The notes below the pieces were generated by a model. The model had not been told where the DNA came from. It searched no databases and worked only from the letters and a program-made list of their open reading frames with translations. From NCBI GenBank assembly GCA_015501055.1, contig JADNYV010000817.1, forward strand, positions 1 to 15,007: 15,007 nucleotides of DNA, in the 5' to 3' direction. Positions 8,304-15,007 of this stretch are shown here, one piece after another. A program made the translations under genes and the position numbers. Each line of letters starts with the position of its first letter. Positions within the stretch are counted from its first letter, which is position 1. This stretch comes from Mucidula mucida. Lineage: Eukaryota > Basidiomycota > Agaricomycetes > Agaricales > Physalacriaceae.

Positions 8304-9282
8304 CACTGAAGTCTTAATATTGGTTAGTCAAGTAGGTATTGATTGAACGTGAAATAATCTCCGACCGAGGCAGACAGGGAGACCAAGGGATAGAACTCTT
8401 GGAGGCGAACTTGAGAAGGATCCCGGAAAGTTTAGCTTGCATCCAAAGGGCGTTCAGTGCATTCAAAAGCTTTGTGGACCTTGTTTTTGAAACAGGAACA
8501 AAGAGCCCAAAGATGAGCTGTTAGTTCTCCATCACGTCAAGTCACCACTGAACAACGTGTGCTTTTCGACCGCAAATGGTCAATGATGTTCTTTCAAAGT
8601 GGAATATCACCGTGATTTACGACACTCATACAAACAGCTATTGGCGGAGAATGTATCACTGACACGCATGATCGATGTTTAATTCAACGAAGATGATGTC
8701 CGACCCCAGTATAGACCAAACGACTCTGCAAAATATTATTAGCAATGACAGATTGGAGACAAAGCGCATTCTCTTGTTCCAGAATGATCGTAGGAATTGG
8801 TCGTTGGTCTCACGCCATATTTGGAGTGAGTCTTTCTGCGAGCCCATCACCAAGCAGGACCATTCCGTGATTGGAACACGACTGTTCACGTACGCCTACG
8901 CTCATGAGGCGCTTGTTGTCGTCTCAGAACAATAGGATTAGAAGATTCAAAGGGTCATCTGTTGTTTGTGTGTGTGAATACAATACAATGAACCATCATC
9001 TGGTGTGAGAATACCATACGCAGCTATATGTGGGTCCCATTTACCACAAGGTCAAGCAGATACCATCGCATCGTGAAAGATGTTCTTGTTACGAGCCTGG
9101 CCTTCCCGTTCTCCTTTTTAATACGGAGAGTCCAATCTCAACGCGAAGAGTCTGGAATTTGGGACATAAATCGCGTCGAGGACTCAACACGGAAATCGAG
9201 ATTTCCTCCTTTGTAGAAAAAGGTAAGTCAGTGTTATCTTCTTCAAGCACTCTTACGTACTTCATAGCAGCGTTAATCCTCG
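8304..9282. other. Region with no clear gene; degenerate in-frame stretch at 8339-8937
   Basis: On the plus strand, the frame starting near 8339 is open to 8524 and again from 8675 to 8937. The two pieces are in the same frame, with only about four stops between 8522 and 8668. The later piece (RILLFQNDRRNWSLVSRHIW) looks protein-like. This could be a decayed exon, but the excess of open frame is modest. A further weak frame at 9030-9221 leads into a GTAAGT donor at about 9222. The promoter of the minus-strand gene must also lie here, just 3' of 8303. Confidence 0.25.
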
Positions 9283-10261
9283 ATGGCGAGTACTAGCACG
9301 CATACTGGAAAGCCAAAGCGGGAGAAGAAAGGGAAAGAGAAACGTTCTATGTCGCACGCATTGAACACGGATATGAGCGTACGAAGGCTGTAGTCAAGAA
9401 CCTCGGTAACAACGTTTTTCCATTTCAGAAGCGAAAGGGCCGGGGAGGCAGTGGATCGACGGTTGAGAACGTGCCAGAGACAGCAGATTCCTTGGATAAT
9501 CAGGTACACTGGTGCAGTCTTTGTACCGCGACAGACGAGAGGACTGACATAGTGAACAGGTCCACGAAGGAGTCGGCGACAACGGGATGCTGTGATCTTG
9601 GAGGTAAGCACTAGACACTAGCCATGTAAGTACGACAATCAAAAACGCAATCTGACCATAAGCCGTAGGAGCCCGAGGACGATTGGGTTGAGAAACGTCG
9701 ATATCGCAATCAACGCGAACTGGATGAAGAGGTGAGCTTTCGCGTACCTGAACATAACTGCAAGTAACACTTTTGAAGGAATCGAGGGCAACAGCCGTCG
9801 AGCTGATGATCATGAACGCCCTTAGCCTCGAGGAGATTGCGAAGGACTACACCAAAGATGATGCACTTGCAGCTCTGCATAGCGCCCACATCCAGACGGC
9901 ATTTCCGCATCTTTCCGAACATGATGTAGCAGACGATAGTGGCATGCGCGTTCAGGCGGTGCTCCCATTCCTACTCAAGGGGAAGGGGGACGTCGACAAT
10001 GACATGGAAGAGCTGCCCGATGACTGGTTTGAGAAAGAGAGGGAGAAAATCCGAGCCGATGAAGACGAGCGCGCGTCCATGCAATGGGAGGCTGGTCCTT
10101 CTGATAGCGCTGTGCGGTCTTCGTATTATTCCGATGAGTGGTATTATGATTTCGAGATGGATACCTTCACGATAGGGTCAGCGGGAAGTGATGGCGCTGG
10201 GCCCTCGAGTCGACCGTCTTCGGTGCGATTCAGCGTCACCGACTTGGATCATAGGATCTGA
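9283..10261 (+). CDS. Unrecognised small gene with acidic C-terminus, four or five exons
   Basis: The last exon (9779-10261) and the one before it (9669-9731) are joined in phase by a 47-bp intron (GTGAGC...GAAG) and are well supported. They encode a Glu/Asp-rich protein ending in a Ser/Gly tail, with a segment SLEEIAKDYTKDDALAALHS that looks helical. Upstream, ATG 9283 opens a basic exon (9283-9378, rich in Lys, Arg and Ser) followed by 9429-9503, joined over 50 bp. A 44-nt exon at 9560-9603 has good splice sites on both sides (GTACAC...ACAG before, GTAAGC...GTAG after). Including it breaks the frame; skipping it gives 238 residues in frame. The protein has no recognised domain, signal peptide or membrane segment. 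The charged composition suggests a nuclear or cytosolic protein, which is inference. The exact 5' structure is uncertain. Confidence 0.5.
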
Positions 10262-10581
10262 GAGATCACTGGCAGGAAGTTCCGAAGCCGGTCAATATCT
10301 TCGACCGACAGTGTGTCGCCATGCTATGATCGCAAGAACAATTGTATGCATGAACAATCGTATTTGACGGCGTAGATAGTCTTCATTTCCGTCCGCAGCG
10401 GCAAGACCTGACTCGTCATGGGAGAAGGAAGAAAGACGCGTCGGGCCGGAAAGGATCGGCGTCTTGCCTTATTGGTGGTGGTGGTGGAAGGATAACCCTC
10501 GCCTTATGGTATTCCTGTTTTAGTCTTCGTATCACTGTTACTGCTTTGAAATCAAATCCTTTGCTCTTCCTTTTCGCCATC
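10262..10581. other. Intergenic region
   Basis: No gene is seen. It contains a short GGTGGTGGTGGTGG run near 10480 and a 26-codon ORF (ATG at about 10419) that could be an upstream ORF or chance. The promoter of the following gene would lie here. Confidence 0.4.
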
Positions 10582-11160
10582 ATGAACTCCTCTAATCGAG
10601 GCTTTTCTCGCTAACCCAAACGGAAACGGCAACGCGCCGACAAATCTGATGAGGTGTTTTTCCACCGGGAGTATCATACCGCCATTTTGGCGATACGTAG
10701 CCAGTACTATCCAGGATATGGTTGAACAGGCTTAGCTGCACTACTTATGCTGCAGACCACTCTCCGCAACTTCGTCGGTTTCCACTGGCAGATTTAGACG
10801 AAAATATCTCCTCCTTTCTCCAGTTTGTTTACATTCCGGGGTGCGTGCATACTACCGGGCACTCGGGGAGACGAGAGACTCACTCCTCTGTCAGGTACTT
10901 CAAGGTGGGCAAGCCCACGCCCTTCAAGCAACTTTCGGGAATGCTTCGACGACTTTCCACAAAGTACCTCTGCGACCAGCTTCATCAAGCCGCCATAACA
11001 CGTCCAGCCGGAGAGAAGACAGTTCCTCAAGCATCTTCCACAAATGTTAAAAACTCCGAGGCATGCTTGCGAGCCTCCGCCCACATAGGGCCAAACCCTC
11101 AACCTTTCTCACTGTGGGCTCATCAAGTTTCCTTCCGCCTCCATTACATACTCGCCGTCC
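10582..11160 (+). other. Probable 5' coding part of the next gene, BTB/POZ-like, structure unresolved or broken
   Basis: From ATG 10582 the frame meets TAA after ten codons (10612-10614), then runs open through KRKRQRADKSDEVFFHREYH. A 59-bp intron (10697-10755, weak donor GTAGCC) would join it in phase to an open frame at 10756-11045. That frame contains PLADLDENISSFLQFVYIPG and SGMLRRLSTKYLCDQLHQAA. These resemble the segment of fungal BTB/POZ proteins where a loaded LLxFxYP-type helix is followed by (S/L)xxLRLSxKY. A 43-bp intron (11046-11088, weak donor GTTAAA) would then connect in phase to 11089 and the next exon. The BTB core FxVHKxxL is not visible. Either the true start and splicing differ from this model, or the 5' end is pseudogenised. 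Confidence 0.3.
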
Positions 11161-12462
11161 ATGCTTATAAAACTTCTTACGCCCGTACACCCCACCATCC
11201 TCTTCGGCATGACCTACCGGGACCTACCAGTGGAGTTGGACAAGCCGCTGGCATGGAGGTTACTGTTTGCCAGCATCATCGTTGACAAGCTCGATCCTCC
11301 CGAGTTCATCCACGCTCTCGACAAGGCAACCTGGATCCCTAGCATTCTGCAGGAGATCACCTTCAATGTCGCTACCTTGACCGTATCGTGTCTCTTTGTT
11401 GATGGTTCCTGTGAGGAATGGCCGGTCGTGTCCCCGGCCTGTCTAGAGGCTTTACAAAGTGTCATCTCTGACATGACTTTGTCCTTGGTAGAAACGGAAA
11501 AGGAGTTGGAACAGGAATTGATGCAGACGGATTTCTTTAAGCAGCAGTCCCTGAATTCTCCTTCGACGTAAGTGTTTTGCCATGCCTTGCCAACGCCCTA
11601 TATGCAACCCCTCTCTAGCACCTCTATATCTTTATCGTCGTCTTCGTATCATAATCAAGCGGCCTCACCTCCCAGCGCGCCTTTTTCCAATCCACTACAC
11701 GTCGAGCCTTCAGTCGAGATAAAAGTAGTTCTCCCGCCCTTGACATTATCAAGCCCCGAAGCTCTTCGACGCCGTGCTCATTCCACTCTGGTTGACACGT
11801 TTCGGATACACGTACTCAGTGAACTGAAGACTCGACTTCCTCAGGGAGGTTACTATCCATGGATCGTCCAAAGCATGCTTTGTCGTAATTTGGATGCCAT
11901 GGCTAGAATCACATCCGAGACGGGGGTCGTCCAGCGTGAAGACGAGACTTATTTCCCGCCCCCCATGTCGCCCTTACAACCTGGAGAAGACGACGCGAAA
12001 ACCGATGCAGAGGGGAGCTCCATCCACATACGTTCGACGACCACATATATGGACTCGTCCAACCGCCCAGCAGATACCCGATGCCTCGAAAATCTTTCCC
12101 CAGATGATTTGTACAAATACGAGTCACTGTCTTCCATATGCGATCTACTCCGGCAGCTGCTTGTCGTATCAGAGGCCCAGAAAGAGCATAGGGCGGACGA
12201 GGTGAAGCAGAGTGATGACCTTCTGGAAACACGGACGAGAAGGCGGGCGTGGGGCAACAAGGCGCTTCACGTCCCCTCTGTGCGTGATGTGGATGTTTTC
12301 CTAGCCACGCCGGCCATAAACTCGCCGCTCCGTCGGGTCATGTGGACCTTAGAGGAGCGCGAATACGTTCCAGCATCGAGTGAAGTGGAGCCGGAGATGA
12401 GCGATGAGTATGAGTACGATGACGACGAAGACGAAGATGGCACTACTCAGTGGTTTAAGTAA
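11161..12462 (+). CDS. Unrecognised protein, two clean exons, at least 416 aa
   Basis: Exons 11161-11567 and 11619-12462 are joined by a 51-bp intron (donor GTAAGT, acceptor CTCTCTAG). The intron length is a multiple of three but contains an in-frame TAA, so splicing is required. ATG 11161 is the first usable start if the upstream part is not included. Visible features include a leucine-rich N-terminal third, a Glu-rich helical segment (VETEKELEQELMQ, about residues 112-124), a Ser-rich linker across the splice junction, and a compact segment (ALRRRAHSTLVDTFRIHVLS) followed by YYPWIVQSMLCR. The C-terminus is strongly acidic (EYEYDDDEDEDG). No catalytic motif, signal peptide or membrane helix is seen. 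It may be the C-terminal part of a longer BTB-like protein that begins near 10582. Its 3' end lies 149 bp from the 3' end of the minus-strand gene at 12612. Confidence 0.6.
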
Positions 12463-12611
12463 ACGACCAATTATTTTTGGCGACGTTCGGGAGTACGCGT
12501 TTGAATGATACTAGTAGACGATGACAAGTAAGACGAGTTAAAGGCCTCAGGCGCGCACGATACCACATTTATAAGCTCAGTGTTGGACGAGTCTCGCCAT
12601 CAGTATTTACT

Positions 12612-12994
12612 CTACCCGCCCGGGAGCGTGGTTGTTCCCAGGACATACACGTGGTGGGCATCAGAGGACACACCGAGGTCCAAGTTCATACGCACCGTGA
12701 AGATGGGCTGATGACATAATACTGACATTGCTATCTTCTTACCATCGCCTCTTCGACCAGCGTGTTTCCCTCCCAGTCGAATACGATTGAAATTTGCGCC
12801 GCCAGCGTCATAGTAGCTGCACCGCTATTGCTCCCCGTCATACGGAGATTCCGTATCCCCACGCTTGACTGCGAGTCCATAATTCTAGGACTCCACTTTC
12901 ACCGTAAGTAGCCCGTCGTTGTCAGGCAAAATGGTGCATGTACTTACCTGGTTTCACCATCTGCAGAGCCCCACTTCAGGCCCCAAGGGCGCAT
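12612..12994 (-). CDS. Small three-exon gene or 3' remnant of a longer gene (94 aa from ATG 12994)
   Basis: On the minus strand, exons 12994-12948, 12884-12743 and 12707-12612 join in phase and end at TAG 12614-12612. The first intron (12947-12885, 63 bp) has a consensus GTAAGT donor and CCTAG acceptor. The second (12742-12708) has a GTAAGA donor and ATCAG acceptor but is only 35 bp, unusually short. The product reads naturally as beta-rich sequence: MTLAAQISIVFDWEGNTLVE, then MPIFTVRMNLDLGV. The frame stays open 5' of the ATG to an acceptor-like CTGTAG at about 13042-13039, so these exons may be the 3' end of a longer gene whose upstream part is gone or replaced by the F-box sequence. The family is not recognised and no domain is assigned. 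Confidence 0.45.
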
Positions 12995-13097
12995 CTCATC
13001 TTGGACCCTGTTCACCTCGATTCTCCTCGTAGGTGCGTCTACAGCTCTGCGCTATGCGACATCTTCTGTGACTAATGCCAATCCCCAGTCCGTCGAA

Positions 13098-14671
13098 ATG
13101 CCGGAAACGGCATCGCCTCAGCCTTCCCTCCAAGAAGCAGCAGTCTTCCTTCAGCAGCTCTCCGAGTTTGAGAGTCGCGTCACTCCAATCCGCGTCGACG
13201 AGCTCTTGTCCTCCAACGATCCCCCACTCGATGCAGAGCTGAACGAATTCCAGCTCTTCCGAGTGCAGTCTCCCGCGATCCTAGCCCATCTCGATGCAAA
13301 GATCACGCAGGCGCATGACATGCTGCAGCGCTTCATACGAGCGCGAGAGCATGCAGAGGCTCGTCTGCATGACACCGAAGTACTCGCACATCCCATCAGA
13401 CGCGTCCCCGCCGAACTCCTTTCCAAGATATTCCTCCATTGTCTTCCCAAATGGGTCGACGGGACCCGCACCGTGCCTGAATACGACAGTATGCATCCCG
13501 GTCATCCCCCGTGGACACTGTCTCAAGTGTGCGGCCGATGGAGACGTCTATCCCTCTCTCTTCCCGAGCTATGGTCTCGACTTAATGTTGTCCTTCGGCT
13601 GCATAAAAATCATATTACACCACAACAATGTGTTTATAAAACATCCTTATTTCTGGAGCGTCTGGAAACCACCCCTTGTCTGTCTACTTATCGCCAGCTT
13701 CCCGTACCAATTGTTTTGTCATGCACCCCGTCCTCCCGGTGCTCCAAGCTAGCAGCTCTCGCTGGCGGCAACTCCGGTCCAGCATGTACATGGCTGATAT
13801 GATTTCGCTCGAGGGTCATCCCTTCCTTTGCTTGAAGTGATCGTGGTGCAGCACTTGGATGATACTGGGAATCGCAAATGCATTTCGATCAGCGCCAAAT
13901 CTCCGGATTTTCATCTCTGATCCAGGGACGCAGGCGCTCAAATTTGTGACTGTGCCCTACCCCCAATTATTGTGCGGGCAATTTCATGATGATCTGTCGT
14001 CGCGCTCTGTAGCAAGCCTGCGAAAGATGACCGAACTCCGTTACCTGCGTTTCGAGCTGGGGCCTTCGCAGCGTTCAGAAGTTGGAGAAAATGATATCTT
14101 CCTCCTCGACTTCTCCGTCTCGATGTATCAGACTCTCCTGGCGGGAGCCCGATTTATTGGCTTCTTTCCTAGAGCGACTGAAGACGCCGATTCTTTCAGA
14201 GCTCTCCATTACTCATACCAATTCAATCATGCTGTTTCCAGCATTCCATCCCGCCACAGAATCCCTGACTACGCTCACCGTTAATGGCGACATGGGTTCT
14301 CACCGGAACAACACCCGTTATCTCTTGCAATTCCTGGCTCGCGTTCCCACCGTCACTTCCCTAAAGATAGTCGGCAAGTCCATTACGTCGGAATTTCTGG
14401 TTGGCTTGACGGTTGCATCAAAGAGAGAATCCGTTCTGCCTTGTCTTCGGTCTCTGGACATATCTGAGTGTGACTGTCCCGTGAAGACCATCCCGCCAAA
14501 GCTCTTTTGGGCCATGTTCGAGTCGCGCTTGCCCAGAGTGCAAGGTACCCCGATCCTGGTGCGATCTTGGAAGAGATCCGCGTACCACGACGGCTGGACA
14601 ATGTTGTCGATAAGCGCTGGAGAGCCATACAGCGCAAAGCGAAAGGTCGGGTGGTCGGAGGTGGTGATTGA
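13098..14671 (+). pseudogene. F-box protein pseudogene with about six frameshifts
   Basis: From ATG 13098 the protein starts with a short Ser/Pro stretch, then a helical, probably coiled-coil segment (about residues 40-95). A typical Agaricomycete F-box follows (HPIRRVPAELLSKIFLHCLP from about residue 98), then PWTLSQVCGRWRRLSLSLPELW. The F-box would bind Skp1 in an SCF ubiquitin ligase, and the C-terminal leucine-rich region would select the target. The C-terminal part is readable only by changing frame near 13660, 13815, 13860-13885, 14095-14102, 14141-14148 and 14540-14555. Each switch moves from one family-like segment into the next, for example SSSRWRQLRSSMYMADMISL, LLEVIVVQHLDDTGN, FRSAPNLRIF, RLLRLDVSDSPGG, FLERLKTPILSELSITH and LEEIRVPRRLDNVVDKRW. 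The last frame ends at TGA 14669-14671. A GTGCGT...CCCCAG interval at 13033-13088 could be a 5' UTR intron. Confidence 0.75.
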
Positions 14672-14679
14672 TTGTTAAA

Positions 14680-15007
14680 ACGGTTTGCACACTTTATATG
14701 AGACTACTTGATCTACACGTTTGACAAGCATCGGACGCGTCTGTACTATGTTTTCTGTCATACCATATTCTCAACCTTGCACCTCGCCTCAGTCCCGCCA
14801 TGGCCTTACCCTTGGTTCTATATCACCAAATTCGTACTATCACGTTCGCGCCTGATCATAGCTTCTTGTCTTCGAGGTCTGGACTCGCTCGTCTTGCGAG
14901 TTGGAACGTCAGCCTGATTGAACTTCTTTGTGATAGGCGCCCACCTGTATGACCCATGACACCAAACCGCATTTTTCTATCTCCCATACTCCCCCAGGCT
15001 CATCCTC
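14680..15007. other. Region downstream of the F-box pseudogene
   Basis: I see no gene, repeat or RNA in this stretch. Open frames are short and lack splice signals that would extend them. Confidence 0.4.

Noticed and set aside
9394..9813. Minus-strand ORF of 139 codons overlapping the small acidic gene
   Set aside because: The plus strand there has in-phase consensus splice sites and natural composition. The minus frame has no splice context and is best explained as a shadow.
11572..11618. Treating 11572-12462 as an independent gene
   Set aside because: The preceding TAA lies within a good 51-bp GTAAGT...CTAG intron, so both parts belong to one gene.
1..15007. CRISPR arrays, tRNA or rRNA genes, prokaryotic operons, toxin-antitoxin or phage-defence systems
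   Set aside because: No regularly spaced repeats, cloverleaf-like sequences or prokaryotic gene organisation were found, and the window is eukaryotic.

Overview
The window looks like nuclear DNA from a filamentous basidiomycete, most likely an Agaricomycete. The evidence is short GT-AG introns of about 46-65 bp that interrupt nearly every gene, a coiled-coil plus F-box gene of the type greatly expanded in Agaricomycetes, and large proteins that end in a minimal kinase-like lobe. There is no sign of prokaryotic operons. Names are given only at family level; several genes are not recognised. All exon models were read by eye from splice signals and frame continuity, and all starts use ATG.

Layout. 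1-862 is mostly non-coding, with one weak ORF. 863-3327 (+) is a four-exon gene for a protein of about 770 residues with a C-terminal protein-kinase-like lobe. It meets, tail to tail with 78 bp between the stop codons, a minus-strand four-exon gene (8303 down to 3406). That gene encodes a collinear relative of about 784 residues whose kinase lobe has lost the catalytic residues. Exon 2 of this second gene is split by a 2,384-bp DNA transposon (4345-6728) with 94-bp terminal inverted repeats and a perfect 8-bp target-site duplication. Removing the element and one duplication copy restores the frame exactly, so the insertion is probably recent. The element shows no transposase and is probably non-autonomous.

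8304-9282 holds no clear gene. 9283-10261 (+) is a small multi-exon gene with an acidic C-terminus and an ambiguous 44-nt exon. 10582-12462 (+) is an unrecognised gene. Its last two exons are clean; its 5' part is faintly BTB/POZ-like, carries an in-frame stop and needs weak splice sites.

12612-12994 (-) is a small three-exon gene or gene remnant. It is divergent from 13098-14671 (+), an F-box gene that must change frame about six times to be read through and is therefore a pseudogene. 14680-15007 shows nothing.

The genes do not form an obvious pathway. The region reads as a dynamic accessory segment: a convergent kinase/pseudokinase paralogue pair, a fresh transposon insertion in one member, a decaying F-box gene, and small lineage-specific genes. 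I did not find a convincing wholly new multi-gene system. The kinase/pseudokinase pair with its precise transposon disruption is the strongest lead.
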